62,706 bases of DNA from Klebsiella pneumoniae (GTDB lineage: Bacteria > Pseudomonadota > Gammaproteobacteria > Ga0077536): positions 1 to 62,706 of the forward strand of contig CAMCQE010000006.1 of assembly GCA_945876945.1 (NCBI GenBank), written 5' to 3'. The notes below the pieces were generated by a model, which was not told where the DNA came from, searched no databases, and saw nothing but the letters and a program-made list of their open reading frames with translations. The translations under genes were made by a program, and so were the position numbers. How positions within the stretch are numbered: the first letter of the stretch is position 1; each line of letters begins with the position of its first letter. This document shows, piece after piece, positions 1 to 8,909 of this stretch.

Positions 1-650
1 TTGATCGAGGTTATTCAGAACACGCCGTGCTCAACATCGGCGGCATCGCGAACCTGACGCTGTTCACTTCGATTGGAGAGACTTTCGGCTTCGACACCGG
101 ACCTGGAAACACCTTGATGGACCTATGGATTCAAACCCATTCAGGCAAATCCTACGACACGGATGGCGCGTGGGCGCGGTCAGGTAACGTCTGCCCCGCT
201 CTGCTCGAATTATTGTTAAGCGATCAGTATTTCTCGCTAGCTGGCCCCAAGTCCTCAGGTCGGGACTATTTCAATCTCGAATGGCTCGCACGCTACCAAG
301 ATAAAACATTGGGAATGCCGATATCTCCCGCCGACATACAAGCGACGCTCGCAGAATTAACGGCTTGCTCGGTCACTCGCTCACTCAAGAGCGCGCTACC
401 TCACTGCAAGCAGTTAGCGATATGCGGCGGTGGCGTGAAGAACAGTTATCTGCTCGACAGAATTCGCACCCAACTATCGGGAATCGAAATCGTATGCACG
501 GAACAGTTGGGGATTCCGGCATCTGCGGTAGAAGCTTGCGCGTTTGCCTGGTTGGCAGCGCGCCGGCTGAGCGATGAGCCGGGCAACCTCCCGTCTGTGA
601 CGGGGGCTGCCCGCAGTCTCGTGCTGGGCGGCATTCACCACCCGAACTGA
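1..650 (+). CDS. anmK: anhydro-N-acetylmuramic acid kinase, C-terminal part
   Basis: This is the 3' part of a gene that begins before the window; the frame is open from base 3 and ends in TGA at 648-650. About 215 codons are visible of a family usually near 370 residues. The enzyme phosphorylates and hydrolyses 1,6-anhydro-N-acetylmuramic acid, returning recycled murein sugar as MurNAc-6-phosphate in the cytoplasm. Family signatures are NIGGIAN at the left edge, FDTGPGN shortly after, and ICGGGVKN in the C-terminal half, all of the sugar-kinase/actin fold. It converges on erpA with a 17-base gap. The gene next to erpA in many Pseudomonas-like genomes is also anmK, which supports the call. Confidence 0.93.
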   Translation, partial: DRGYSEHAVLNIGGIANLTLFTSIGETFGFDTGPGNTLMDLWIQTHSGKSYDTDGAWARSGNVCPALLELLLSDQYFSLAGPKSSGRDYFNLEWLARYQDKTLGMPISPADIQATLAELTACSVTRSLKSALPHCKQLAICGGGVKNSYLLDRIRTQLSGIEIVCTEQLGIPASAVEACAFAWLAARRLSDEPGNLPSVTGAARSLVLGGIHHPN

Positions 651-667
651 AAAATGACAGCTAAGGC

Positions 668-1018
668 TTAGACAGAAAAGGACGAGCCGCAACCGCAGGT
701 TGTGGTGGCGTTAGGGTTTCGAATCACAAATTGCGCCCCTTCAAGCCCTTCGCTGTAGTCAATTTCGGCACCACTCAAATACTGAATACTCATAGGGTCA
801 ATCAGAAGCTTAACGCCCTGATTTTCAACCACTGTATCGCCGTCTCCTTCGGCCTGATCAAAAGTGAAGCCATACTGGAAACCAGAGCAACCGCCACCGG
901 AAATAAACACTCTCAGCATTAAAGACTCGTCGCCCTCTTCATCAATTAGTTCTTTGACCTTCAGGGCGGCAGCATCAGAAAAATTAAGTGCTGGAGGAAT
1001 TTGCTCGAAAGAATTCAT
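668..1018 (-). CDS. erpA: iron-sulfur cluster insertion protein ErpA
   Basis: An A-type Fe-S carrier of 116 residues that delivers clusters to apoproteins such as the isoprenoid-synthesis enzymes IspG and IspH. The three conserved cysteines are visible: Cys44 in [12 protein letters not shown], and Cys108 and Cys110 in TTCGCGSSF at the C terminus. The Phe-Gln-Tyr after the first cysteine and the length near 114 favour ErpA over IscA or SufA. It begins with ATG and lies 34 bases downstream of the bactofilin gene on the same strand, so the two may be cotranscribed. It is convergent with anmK. Confidence 0.95.
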   Translation of the reverse strand: MNSFEQIPPALNFSDAAALKVKELIDEEGDESLMLRVFISGGGCSGFQYGFTFDQAEGDGDTVVENQGVKLLIDPMSIQYLSGAEIDYSEGLEGAQFVIRNPNATTTCGCGSSFSV

Positions 1019-1052
1019 GGATTGTTTCCTCGCCGTAACTTGATACGGGCTG

Positions 1053-1502
1053 TTATTCGGGATTATTCCCGCTGTCCTCAGAACTGTTATGCGTCAACGC
1101 CAAGGGCGGTCGATCAGGATCGGTGATTCTGACCAATTTGCCGTTTACCTCAGCACCCATCGCCATTTCAATCAATCGGTAATGGACGTCACCGTGGACT
1201 CTGGCGTTCGCGGCCAATTCAATGTGCTCGCTCGCGAACACGTCTCCCGTCACTACGCCGTCCAGAATGACCCGCGGCACATTCACGTTTCCTTTGATGG
1301 AGCCTTTTACACTAACGGTGAGGACGGCGTTCGCCTTTTCAAGGCAAGACACGGCGCCAACGATAGTTCCGTTGACATGCAACCCTCCTGAAAAAACGAG
1401 ATCTCCGTTGATGGTTGTCTGTTGGCCAATCAAGGATTCAATACGTGCGGCATGCTTTTTTCGGCCACCGAACAGTCCTGAAATGCCAAACAACTGTGCC
1501 AT
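1053..1502 (-). CDS. bactofilin family (polymer-forming cytoskeletal) protein
   Basis: About 149 residues. A short N-terminal tail containing GLFGGRKK precedes a repetitive hydrophobic-glycine pattern ([19 protein letters not shown] onward), the beta-helix repeat of the bactofilin/DUF583 family. These proteins assemble into nucleotide-free membrane-associated filaments that organise envelope and cell-wall enzymes. The frame could start further upstream with TTG at 1532; I chose the ATG at 1502 because the tail then matches family members, although neither site has a good Shine-Dalgarno sequence. It is followed by erpA and is divergent from hemJ. The particular cellular role cannot be told from sequence. 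Confidence 0.85.
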   Translation of the reverse strand: MAQLFGISGLFGGRKKHAARIESLIGQQTTINGDLVFSGGLHVNGTIVGAVSCLEKANAVLTVSVKGSIKGNVNVPRVILDGVVTGDVFASEHIELAANARVHGDVHYRLIEMAMGAEVNGKLVRITDPDRPPLALTHNSSEDSGNNPE

Positions 1503-1620
1503 GTTTTTAACCGGAGATTTGATATTCGACAAAGGGGTGAGGCAGTAGGCCAGCGCGAGAGGCTACCTGCGCCGGGATTCAGTATAGTTCCTGCTCATAG
1601 CTACTGGAACGTTGTCCATC

Positions 1621-2046
1621 ATGTATCTCTGGCTGAAATCCCTGCACATCATCAGCATGGTCACGTGGTTTGCCGGTTTGTTCTACCTGCCTAGACTCTT
1701 TGTCTACCACGCGCAAAGCAGCGATCAACTCAGCATTGAGCGCTTCAAGATCATGGAGCGCAAGCTCTATCGGGGTATCACAACCCCGGGAGGCGTGCTT
1801 ACGCTGATATTTGGCGCATCAATGATCTGGATGCTTGGCTATGAAAACTTCTGCGCGGCTCGCTGGCTGCACTACAAGCTATTGTTGGTTGCCGTGCTGG
1901 TGGTCTATCACGCCTATCTCGGGCGATTGGTCGGCGTTTTCGCCCGAGACGCAAACTCGCGAAGCCATGTGTTTTATCGTTGGCTTAATGAGTTCCCGGT
2001 GCTGATTCTGGTCGGCGCGGTCGTACTGGCGGTCATCAAACCCTGA
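1621..2046 (+). CDS. hemJ: protoporphyrinogen IX oxidase HemJ
   Basis: A small integral-membrane protein of 141 residues that oxidises protoporphyrinogen IX to protoporphyrin IX, the penultimate step of heme synthesis. Identification rests on MYLWLKSLHII at the start, the following TWFAGLFYLPRLFVYH and four hydrophobic segments. The early conserved histidine (residue 9) is a heme-ligand candidate in the family. An in-frame TTG nine bases upstream is possible, but the ATG gives the usual N terminus. A TATAGT sequence at 1583-1588 could be its -10 element, without a clear -35. hemL, hemB and hemH also lie in this window, scattered rather than clustered. Confidence 0.92.
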   Translation: MYLWLKSLHIISMVTWFAGLFYLPRLFVYHAQSSDQLSIERFKIMERKLYRGITTPGGVLTLIFGASMIWMLGYENFCAARWLHYKLLLVAVLVVYHAYLGRLVGVFARDANSRSHVFYRWLNEFPVLILVGAVVLAVIKP

Positions 2047-2054
2047 GCAAGCGC

Positions 2055-2228
2055 TTATTCAGTCAGGAGCTCAAAATCTTCCTTGCGCGCCTTACAGTCC
2101 GGACAAGTCCAATTCATCGGCAGCGACTCAAACGGTGTGCCGGGGGGAATTCCCTCGTCCGGCAGACCGAGCGCCTCGTCGTAGATGAAGCCGCAAATCA
2201 GACAGAAATAGCGTTTCGTAGCACTCAT
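2055..2228 (-). CDS. rubredoxin
   Basis: A complete 57-codon gene. The protein has the rubredoxin FeS4 site: Cys9 and Cys12 in YFCLICGFIYDE, and Cys42 and Cys45 in NWTCPDCKARK, with the conserved PPGTPFE stretch between them. Rubredoxins are small cytoplasmic one-electron carriers, here possibly serving an alkane hydroxylase, a reductase or oxidative-stress enzymes; the partner is not visible nearby. It starts with ATG and ends in TAA. It converges on hemJ and its start lies only 5 bases from the most upstream possible thiD start on the other strand, so any promoters must overlap the neighbouring coding sequence. Confidence 0.96.
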   Translation of the reverse strand: MSATKRYFCLICGFIYDEALGLPDEGIPPGTPFESLPMNWTCPDCKARKEDFELLTE

Positions 2229-2272
2229 TTCATGTGGACTCCCTCAAACTTCTCACTGCGGAGAGCGCTGAG

Positions 2273-3058
2273 TTGGAAGATTTAATTCAGCCTCAAATCT
2301 TACGGCGCCCCACGGTGCTCGTCATTGCCGGACACGACCCTGCCGGCGCCGGCATTCAAGCAGATATTGAAACTGCCGCGTCGCTGGGTTGTTACGCGGC
2401 GACTCTCGTCACCTGCCTTACAACGCAAAACAGCCGCGGCGTGCAGGCCATTCTGCCAACGCCTGCGGCAGCGCTGCTGGCACAAGCCACATGCCTGCTC
2501 GAAGACATCACGGCGCCGGTCGTCTGCAAGCTAGGGCTCATCCCCGATCAGGAGACGCTTGAGGTCGTTTTGGAGATCATCAATCGCCTCCTGCCCGCTG
2601 GTACTCGCGTTGTCGTCGACCCTGTTCTTGGCGCAACTGCCGGGGGCCCGCTCTCCAGACCAGAAATGGCTGCGGCGATTGCCACGAGGCTGTTGCCTGT
2701 CTGTACGGTGGCGACGCCAAACAAGCGGGAATTCTCCCGGCTCGAGCAAGCTGCCTGCGAACTTGGCGGTGCGACGAGCACGGCTGCCTGGACGCTGATT
2801 ACCGGCGCGGACGAACCCGCCAATATCATCCGGCACGAATTGCAGCAGGGCCGGCGCCGGTATGCGGACTATGACTGGCCGAGAATAGACGGCATCTTCC
2901 ATGGTTCGGGTTGCACGCTCGCAACTGCCGTGGCGGCGTTTCTGGCGCATGGCATGAGCGTGCCGGTGGCGGTTGGGCAGGCCCTGAATTACACATGGAA
3001 TACGCTTTTGAGACCGACCGCGCCAGGCGGCTCGCAATATCTGCCCGGCAGATCTTGA
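2273..3058 (+). CDS. thiD: hydroxymethylpyrimidine kinase / phosphomethylpyrimidine kinase ThiD
   Basis: ThiD phosphorylates HMP and then HMP-phosphate to give the pyrimidine half of thiamin. Visible motifs are AGHDPAGAGIQADIE near the N terminus, DPVLGATAGG in the middle and the catalytic-cysteine loop HGSGCT near residue 220. The N-terminal substrate loop has one residue fewer than the usual HDP(S/T)GGAGIQ. The frame extends upstream to a GTG at 2234 without a ribosome site; I prefer the TTG at 2273, which has GGAG at a 9-base spacing and gives 261 residues. It is followed by thiE after 13 bases, forming a thiD-thiE-hemL operon. Confidence 0.9.
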   Translation: MEDLIQPQILRRPTVLVIAGHDPAGAGIQADIETAASLGCYAATLVTCLTTQNSRGVQAILPTPAAALLAQATCLLEDITAPVVCKLGLIPDQETLEVVLEIINRLLPAGTRVVVDPVLGATAGGPLSRPEMAAAIATRLLPVCTVATPNKREFSRLEQAACELGGATSTAAWTLITGADEPANIIRHELQQGRRRYADYDWPRIDGIFHGSGCTLATAVAAFLAHGMSVPVAVGQALNYTWNTLLRPTAPGGSQYLPGRS

Positions 3059-3071
3059 GGACAAAACGAGC

Positions 3072-3716
3072 ATGAAAAGACGGCTACCGGCGCGCGGGCT
3101 CTACGCCATTACTTCAGATCACGAGCAGTACTCGCGGGCGCTGTTGGCTAGCGCGGATGCGGCGCTGCGGGCCGGGGCTGAAATAATCCAGTACCGCCGC
3201 AAAAACCTCCCGCCAGCAAGCGCGCAGCGAGAAGCGGCGGCCTTGGCCTCGCTCTGCGAGCAGTACGGCGCCTTGCTGATCGTCAACGACAATATCGAAC
3301 TAGCCCTTGAAGCAGGGGCCCACGGCGTTCACCTGGGACGCGAGGACGGGGATCTCCAAAACCTTCCCGAGGCGGTCAAGGCGCGATTGTTGATTGGGAT
3401 TTCCTGCTACAACTCGCTAACACTCGCCGAAATCGCAGCCGAAGGTGGCGCCGATTATCTGGCCTTCGGGAGCGTCTTCGTCTCCGGCACCAAACCCGCC
3501 GCAGTCCATTGTCCGCTGTCAGTGCTCAGCGAAGCCAAAGCAAGATTCGGCTTGCCCGTCGTTGCGATAGGCGGCATCACGCCGGACAATGGCGCGGCAG
3601 TCATTCAGGCTGGCGCAGATTTTCTCGCCGCAATAGGCGGTGTTTTCGAACAAGCCGACGTTCATGCCAGCGCTGTGCGCTATGTCCAGCTTTTCCAAAC
3701 TTCAGAGTTTTTATAA
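3072..3716 (+). CDS. thiE: thiamine-phosphate synthase ThiE
   Basis: A 214-residue TIM-barrel enzyme that joins HMP pyrophosphate to thiazole phosphate to form thiamin monophosphate. Recognised from GLYAITS at the N terminus, IIQYRRKN (pyrophosphate-binding region), LIVNDNIELA, GVHLGREDG, DYLAFGSVF and the phosphate loop VAIGGITPDN near residue 165. Length is normal for the family. It begins at ATG 3072 and its TAA directly abuts the ATG of hemL with no spacing, so translation of the two is probably coupled. The order thiD-thiE-hemL is known from Pseudomonas-type genomes. Confidence 0.95.
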   Translation: MKRRLPARGLYAITSDHEQYSRALLASADAALRAGAEIIQYRRKNLPPASAQREAAALASLCEQYGALLIVNDNIELALEAGAHGVHLGREDGDLQNLPEAVKARLLIGISCYNSLTLAEIAAEGGADYLAFGSVFVSGTKPAAVHCPLSVLSEAKARFGLPVVAIGGITPDNGAAVIQAGADFLAAIGGVFEQADVHASAVRYVQLFQTSEFL

Positions 3717-5009
3717 ATGTTTGAGCGATCCCAAGCACTTTTCAATGAGGCAAAAGACTGTATCCCCGGCGGCGTTAACTCGCCGGTCCGCGCCTTTAAT
3801 GGCGTCGGGGGCACCCCCATATTCATGGAACGAGCAGAAGGCCCATGGTTGTTTGATGCCGATGGCAATCGCTACATCGACTATATCTGCAGTTGGGGAC
3901 CCGCCATCGCAGGCCACGCCCATCCCGCAGTGCTTGATGCCATCCGCGAGCAATTGGCGCTGGGGCTTGGCTTTGGGACGCCAACCGCAATCGAATCGGT
4001 GCTGGCACGCAAAGTCCGCGAACTCATGCCCATGGCTGAGCAGGTGCGCATGGTCAGTTCCGGCACCGAGGCAGCGATGAGTGCCATTAGGCTTGCCCGG
4101 GGGTTTACCGGGCGGGATGTCATCATCAAATTTGAGGGGTGTTATCACGGTCACGCCGACTCACTGCTCGTGAAGGCTGGCTCTGGCGCGTTGACGCTTG
4201 GGGTGCCCACTTCACCCGGCGTGCCGGCTGAACTGGCAAAACTTACCCTCACGCTGGACTACAACGATATCGACCAGGTGGCCTCGGTGATGTCGACCCA
4301 CGGCGCTCAGGTTGCCGCGATCATCGTTGAACCGATTGCAGGGAACATGAACTGCATTCTGCCCCGCCCCGGATTTTTGGAAGGGCTCCGCGAACTCTGT
4401 ACACGCTATGGCAGCGTGCTGATTCTCGATGAAGTCATGACCGGCTTTCGCGTGAATGCCGGTGGCGCGCAGAGCCTATACGGCGTGACGCCTGATTTGA
4501 CGGTGCTGGGCAAAATTATCGGCGGGGGCTTACCCGTTGGGGCGTTCGCTGGCGGGGCGGAAATCATGTCGCATATCGCGCCCAGCGGCCCTATCTACCA
4601 GGCAGGCACTTTGTCCGGTAGCCCTTTGGCCATGGCCAGCGGCCTTGCCACCTTGGAACTGGTGTCAGCGCCCGGATTCCATGCCGAACTCGGTCGGCGC
4701 ACCCACCAGTTGACCGAAGGGCTGAGCGCCATTGCGAGTCGTTGCGGCATCCCGTTCACCACCAATGAGGTGCCCGGCATGTTCGGCTTCTTTTTTACCG
4801 AACAATCCCGCGTTGAGACCTTCAAGGATGTTGCGGCCTGCGACATTGCGCGCTTCAAGGCCTTCTTTCACGCCATGCTGGAAGCCGGCGTGTATCTCGC
4901 GCCCTCTGCGTTTGAGGCGGGCTTTCTGTCCTCGGCCCATTCAGAGGCCGTCATCAATGCGACGCTGGAAGCGGCCGAAGTGGCTTTCAAGCGACTCCGG
5001 GGCGGCTGA
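3717..5009 (+). CDS. hemL: glutamate-1-semialdehyde 2,1-aminomutase
   Basis: A 430-residue PLP enzyme that converts glutamate-1-semialdehyde to 5-aminolevulinate, the C5-pathway entry to heme. The PLP lysine is Lys266 in VLGKIIGGG; other family signatures are [10 protein letters not shown] near residue 20, SSGTEA near 115, YHGHADSLL near 145 and LDEVMTGFR near 240. The start abuts the thiE stop. It converges on fabA with a 5-base gap, so transcription of the two strands meets here without an obvious terminator. Confidence 0.97.
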   Translation: MFERSQALFNEAKDCIPGGVNSPVRAFNGVGGTPIFMERAEGPWLFDADGNRYIDYICSWGPAIAGHAHPAVLDAIREQLALGLGFGTPTAIESVLARKVRELMPMAEQVRMVSSGTEAAMSAIRLARGFTGRDVIIKFEGCYHGHADSLLVKAGSGALTLGVPTSPGVPAELAKLTLTLDYNDIDQVASVMSTHGAQVAAIIVEPIAGNMNCILPRPGFLEGLRELCTRYGSVLILDEVMTGFRVNAGGAQSLYGVTPDLTVLGKIIGGGLPVGAFAGGAEIMSHIAPSGPIYQAGTLSGSPLAMASGLATLELVSAPGFHAELGRRTHQLTEGLSAIASRCGIPFTTNEVPGMFGFFFTEQSRVETFKDVAACDIARFKAFFHAMLEAGVYLAPSAFEAGFLSSAHSEAVINATLEAAEVAFKRLRGG

Positions 5010-5014
5010 TAGCC

Positions 5015-5569
5015 TCAGATTTCGGTGAACAAGCCGACGCGCAGATTGGAACCGGCATAAATTTTCTCGCCGTCCACTTCCATCACCGCGTCGGCAATCC
5101 CCATCACCAAGCCCCGCTGCACCACGCGCTTGAGATCAATGCGATAGGTCACGAGTTTTTTATCCGGGGTTACCTGACCTGAAAACTGGATTTCGGAGCC
5201 GCCGAGGGCGCGCCCGCGTCCCAATCCGCCTTTCCAGGCCAGAAAAAAGCCGATGAGCTGCCACATGGCATCCAATCCGAGGCATCCCGGCATTACCGGA
5301 TCCCCCTGAAAATGGCACTGGAAAAACCAGAGCGCGGGGTCGATGTCCAGTTCTGCCACGATTTCGCCTTTACCGTAGCGGCCCCCAACGTCGTCAATTT
5401 TCATGATGCGGTCGAACATCAGCATCGGCGGTTGGGGAAGCTGGGCGTTGCCCGCCCCGAACAACTCGCCGCGACCGCAGGCAAGCAATTCATCATTTGA
5501 GTAGGCGTGCTTGCGCAGTCCGTTAGCGATGACTGGCGCGGTGGCGTTGATAGGGTCGGATGGAGGCAT
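5015..5569 (-). CDS. fabA: 3-hydroxydecanoyl-ACP dehydratase/isomerase FabA
   Basis: The 184-residue protein dehydrates 3-hydroxydecanoyl-ACP and isomerises the product to cis-3-decenoyl-ACP, the branch point for unsaturated fatty acids. The hot-dog fold active site is clear: His86 in [11 protein letters not shown] and Asp100 in LGLDAMWQ, the equivalents of His70 and Asp84 in E. coli. The frame is open far upstream, overlapping phoQ, but homology begins a few residues after the ATG at 5569. The N terminus is about 14 residues longer than in E. coli. Its usual partner fabB is not adjacent here. A TATACT element on this strand lies at 5594-5599. Confidence 0.95.
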   Translation of the reverse strand: MPPSDPINATAPVIANGLRKHAYSNDELLACGRGELFGAGNAQLPQPPMLMFDRIMKIDDVGGRYGKGEIVAELDIDPALWFFQCHFQGDPVMPGCLGLDAMWQLIGFFLAWKGGLGRGRALGGSEIQFSGQVTPDKKLVTYRIDLKRVVQRGLVMGIADAVMEVDGEKIYAGSNLRVGLFTEI

Positions 5570-5630
5570 TGGCGTCACTCTAGAGGGGAGGCGAGTATAA
5601 CAGTTGAAAACAGGGCTGCCCGTCTGGGCG

Positions 5631-7010
5631 TTAATCGAATTCGAAGACCACAGTGATAAGGGTATTGCCCGGCGCCGAATTGATTCTGATAGTGCCCCCG
5701 TAGCCGCCTTCAACCACGTCCCGCACAACCGAGAGGCCGATCCCCTGCCCCTCCGCCGACTCATCAAGCCGCAAGCCTCGGCGCAAGACTTCCGAGGCCA
5801 GCGCGGCGGGCATCCCCGGACCATCATCGTGCACGCTGACCTCCAGCGCCGGCCGGTTTTGACCCGGCCGGCGGGGTAATGGGCGCACCGAGATGGCCAC
5901 CGCTGAGCGCGCCCACTTGCAGGCGTTGTCAGCAAGATTCCCCACCACTTCCATCAAGTCGCCCTGATCGCCATAGAACAGCGCATCGGCTTCCGCCGTG
6001 GTGGTGATATCGAGCGCCCGTGCGTGGTAGACCTTCCTCAGCGAACCCGCAATTCGTTCAAGCACGGGCGAGGCCTCCAGCGGCGGCGCGAAGGCATGCC
6101 GCCCGACGGTGGCCGCCCGTTGCAACTGGTAGCGCACGGTATCGTCAATTTGGGCCACCTGATCTTGCACCGTCTTGCGCGCTTCGCCTCCAAGTTCAAC
6201 GTCTTCAAGCTGGGATCGAATAACTGCCAGCGGCGTTTTGAGACTGTGCGCAAGGTCGCCCAAAGCATTGCGGTAGCGTTGAACATGAAAATCACGCGCC
6301 TTGATAAGCGCATTCAGGTTGCGGGTCAGCGCCCGGAGTTCACGCGGATAGGCACCGGTGATTTCACTCTGGCGACCCGCCTCGATCGCCCGCACCTCAA
6401 CCGCCACCTGACGCAGCGGGCGTAGGCCCCAGCGCAAGATCAAGGTCTGCACGAGCAGCATCAGGGCCGTTAGCCCGCCAAACCATCCCCATAAACTGCG
6501 ACGAAAGCGCTGGATCTGCTGGTCATAGGCTTTACGCGCTTCGCAGACCTGAAATTCGTAGGTGGTGGGCTCAGCTTTGCCACGGGTTTCCCACTCCACG
6601 GCATAGCTCAGACAAAACAAAGGCTCCGCGGCAGAGCTGATCGGGGCCTGAAAACTAAACTCACCCACTTTGGTCGTTGGCGGTTGCTGCACGCCGAGCC
6701 CGAGCATGGAGCGCGAACGCCAGACAGGATCGCCGGCGGCAGAAAATATCTGCGCGTATTGCCCGGAATCTGGTACTGCCAGTGAGGGATTGGGCAGGGT
6801 GTCGGGTAGCGGGTGGACCGCCGGCTCGTCCAGATTGGCCAGACTGAGCAGCATAAAAATCTGGGCCTTGAGTCGGTCCTGAACGGAAGCCATCGCGGTT
6901 TCGCGAAAGACATGGTCAATCGCGAAGCCGGCCACTCCGAGGAACACCACCAGCATAGCGCCGGCGGCTGACAGAACCCGGGCATTAAGCGAGCGCGGCA
7001 TCACCGTCAT
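5631..7010 (-). CDS. phoQ: PhoQ-type sensor histidine kinase
   Basis: A 459-residue membrane kinase. An N-terminal membrane helix (about residues 8-30) and a second (about 172-195) flank a periplasmic sensor region of about 140 residues that has two cysteines, in LFCLSYA and FQVCEAR. A HAMP-like linker follows, then the phosphoacceptor box [15 protein letters not shown], whose HSLKTPL form is typical of PhoQ rather than EnvZ-type kinases, an N box in [11 protein letters not shown] and ATP-lid glycines in DDGPGM and GQGIGLSVV. It follows phoP by 18 bases. The stimulus (Mg2+ or other) cannot be read from the sequence, so the name is by similarity. Confidence 0.85.
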   Translation of the reverse strand: MTVMPRSLNARVLSAAGAMLVVFLGVAGFAIDHVFRETAMASVQDRLKAQIFMLLSLANLDEPAVHPLPDTLPNPSLAVPDSGQYAQIFSAAGDPVWRSRSMLGLGVQQPPTTKVGEFSFQAPISSAAEPLFCLSYAVEWETRGKAEPTTYEFQVCEARKAYDQQIQRFRRSLWGWFGGLTALMLLVQTLILRWGLRPLRQVAVEVRAIEAGRQSEITGAYPRELRALTRNLNALIKARDFHVQRYRNALGDLAHSLKTPLAVIRSQLEDVELGGEARKTVQDQVAQIDDTVRYQLQRAATVGRHAFAPPLEASPVLERIAGSLRKVYHARALDITTTAEADALFYGDQGDLMEVVGNLADNACKWARSAVAISVRPLPRRPGQNRPALEVSVHDDGPGMPAALASEVLRRGLRLDESAEGQGIGLSVVRDVVEGGYGGTIRINSAPGNTLITVVFEFD

Positions 7011-7028
7011 GCCCGCACGCGCAACTGC

Positions 7029-7721
7029 TTAGCCGTCGTTTTGTTGATTGGGCGCGAATCGGAAGCGATAACCCTGGCCACGTGCCGTTTCCACCGGATT
7101 CAAGGTCCGCGAAGGATCTAGCTTACGGCGCAGGCGTCCGATGATGACTTCCAGCACGTTACTGTCGCGGTCGGCGTCTTCCTCATAGAGATGCTCGGAC
7201 AACTCCCCTTTGGAAACGACCTTGCCCGCATGCAGCATGAGGTATTCAAGAACCTTGTATTCGAAGGCAGTAATTTCGATTTCGACGTCTTCCGCGAACA
7301 GCGTTTTCGCGGAGGTATCCAGCGTAAATGGCCCGCAGCGCAGTCGCGGGTCAGACCATCCAGCCGCCCGACGCAACAGCGCGCGCACCCTCGCCAGTAA
7401 CTCCTCGGTGTGGAACGGCTTGACCAGATAATCGTCGGCGCCGAGTTCGAGGCCAGCGACCTTGTCTTCCCAACTGCTCCTCGCAGTGAGGATGAGAATC
7501 GGGAAGCTGCGGTCGGCGGCTCGCCACCGCTTGATCAGTTCGGTGCCTGGAATATCCGGCAGACCGAGATCAACGATGGCGAGATCGATGGGATATTCAG
7601 AACCCGCAAATAAACCGTCACGCCCGTTGCCCGCCGCGTCGACGGCGTAGCCTTCGGAGCGCAATCGGGTGGCGAGCGTGTCGAGCAAATTCGGTTCGTC
7701 CTCGACGATCAACACGCGCAC
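7029..7721 (-). CDS. phoP: PhoP-type OmpR-family response regulator
   Basis: A 230-residue transcription regulator with a receiver domain (residues 1-115) and an OmpR/PhoB winged-helix domain (about 125-225). The acidic pocket is EDE near residue 7, the phosphorylation site is Asp51 in AIVDLGLPD, the switch Thr lies in LILTARS and the lysine in LVKPFH. The C-terminal recognition helix region reads VLEVIIGRLRRKL. Translation starts at GTG 7721. It sits between a PepSY gene (17 bases upstream) and the kinase gene, giving one operon. Target genes cannot be named from this window. Confidence 0.88.
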   Translation of the reverse strand: MRVLIVEDEPNLLDTLATRLRSEGYAVDAAGNGRDGLFAGSEYPIDLAIVDLGLPDIPGTELIKRWRAADRSFPILILTARSSWEDKVAGLELGADDYLVKPFHTEELLARVRALLRRAAGWSDPRLRCGPFTLDTSAKTLFAEDVEIEITAFEYKVLEYLMLHAGKVVSKGELSEHLYEEDADRDSNVLEVIIGRLRRKLDPSRTLNPVETARGQGYRFRFAPNQQNDG

Positions 7722-7738
7722 TGGGCACTCCTGATTAA

Positions 7739-8020
7739 TTAACGTAATTCGCCGGAACTGCTGTCGACGACCACCGTCCGTACGCGGCCCGGGTCGACCA
7801 GCAGGCGCACGGCATAACTCCGGGGGCTTTCATCCGCCATCAGGCGCACATCCAGCACACGACCTCCAGTGTTTTCGCGCGCGATCGCCGCCGCGCGGTC
7901 CGCTTCGGGTGGCGCGATCGCCGTAGCGTCGCTCTTTTGTTCTTTCCCTTGCACAGCCTCACTACCATTCAAGACAGCCAGCAGGCCGAGCGTGCAAAAA
8001 GCAATTGACCGTTTGCGCAT
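7739..8020 (-). CDS. periplasmic PepSY domain protein
   Basis: A 93-residue secreted protein: a signal peptide of about 25 residues (basic start MRKR, then CTLGLLAVL) and one PepSY repeat, with IARENTGGRVLDVRLM and the following VRLLVDPGRVRTVVVDSSSG typical of the domain. PepSY proteins are proposed inhibitors or modulators of extracytoplasmic proteins. Its position as first gene before phoP and phoQ suggests it may tune the kinase sensor or be part of its feedback; that is inference. A gap of 49 bases separates it from the upstream amidase gene, so the operon could begin further up. Confidence 0.85.
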   Translation of the reverse strand: MRKRSIAFCTLGLLAVLNGSEAVQGKEQKSDATAIAPPEADRAAAIARENTGGRVLDVRLMADESPRSYAVRLLVDPGRVRTVVVDSSSGELR

Positions 8021-8069
8021 TCGTAAATGTCCAGATTCCTTGCTGGACCGTATGCTCGCGAATCGGGCC

Positions 8070-8906
8070 TTAACGGGTACTGAACTCTCTCATCAGCGGG
8101 CGATCGTGTTGGAGCGACGGCACCATCTGTCGCGCCTCGGCCACTTTCGCGGTGTCCACTTCCGCAATCACATAGCCTTCGTCGTCGCCGGCATCGGCCA
8201 GCACCTGCCCCCATGGGTCAACAATCAGGGAATGGCCGTAGGTGCGTCGTCCCCAATGACGGCGTCCGGATTGTCCCGCCGCGAACACAAAACAACCGTT
8301 TTCAATGGCGCGCGCCCGCACCAGCACGTGCCAGTGGGCTTCGCCCGTGGTCGCTGTAAACGCCGCAGGAATGGCCAGAAAGTCGGCGCCGCGTTGGGCT
8401 AATTCGCGATAGAGATGAGGAAAGCGGACGTCGTAACAAATGCTCAATCCAAGCTTGCCCCAGGGGAGTTCAGCAGCCGCGAGGGTCTCGCCAGGCGCAA
8501 CGGTATTGGATTCCCGATACATCTCGCCCTGACGCAAGGCCACGTCGAAAAGGTGAACCTTGTTGTAGGTGGCAAGGCAGGCGCCGTTCGCATCAAACAC
8601 GTAACTGCGGTTACTCACCCGTCCGTCTCCGCGCTGGATGGTCAACGACCCAAGGGAGAGCACAACGCCTAATTCACGCGCCAATTCAGGGAAGACCGTG
8701 AGCGCCGGATGCGTCTCCTCCGTATAGCCACGGGTGAGATAGTCGGTGTCTTTCGGTTCGAGACAGGCAAAATTCTCTGGCAAGCAGATGAGCTCGGCGC
8801 CATCGGCCGCGGCGGCACGCGACAGCGCGATCGCACGCTCGATGTTCTCCAGCACCCGCTCTTCGGCGCAATTCTGAACACAGGCCACTTTGAATTTTGC
8901 AGGCAT
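8070..8906 (-). CDS. carbon-nitrogen hydrolase (Nit1/deaminated-glutathione amidase-like)
   Basis: A 278-residue nitrilase-superfamily enzyme. The catalytic triad is visible: Glu44 in CLPENFA, Lys116 in YNKVHLFDV and Cys157 in SICYDVRFPHLYR. The Nit-branch sequence YNKVHLFDV and the RFPHLYREL stretch make a deaminated-glutathione amidase or omega-amidase-like role likely: hydrolysis of an amide in the cytoplasm to clear a side product. The substrate is not proven. It starts at ATG 8906, three bases after the end of the RraA-family gene, and probably shares its transcript. Confidence 0.88.
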   Translation of the reverse strand: MPAKFKVACVQNCAEERVLENIERAIALSRAAAADGAELICLPENFACLEPKDTDYLTRGYTEETHPALTVFPELARELGVVLSLGSLTIQRGDGRVSNRSYVFDANGACLATYNKVHLFDVALRQGEMYRESNTVAPGETLAAAELPWGKLGLSICYDVRFPHLYRELAQRGADFLAIPAAFTATTGEAHWHVLVRARAIENGCFVFAAGQSGRRHWGRRTYGHSLIVDPWGQVLADAGDDEGYVIAEVDTAKVAEARQMVPSLQHDRPLMREFSTR

Positions 8907-8909
8907 GGA

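Noticed and set aside
2040..2275. TPP riboswitch before thiD
   Set aside because: The gap is filled by the rubredoxin gene and lacks the conserved CTGAGA-type core.
5569..5935. Longer fabA reading frame up to 5935
   Set aside because: The extra 122 codons lie antisense-free but inside phoQ in another phase, are Arg-rich, and have no FabA similarity.
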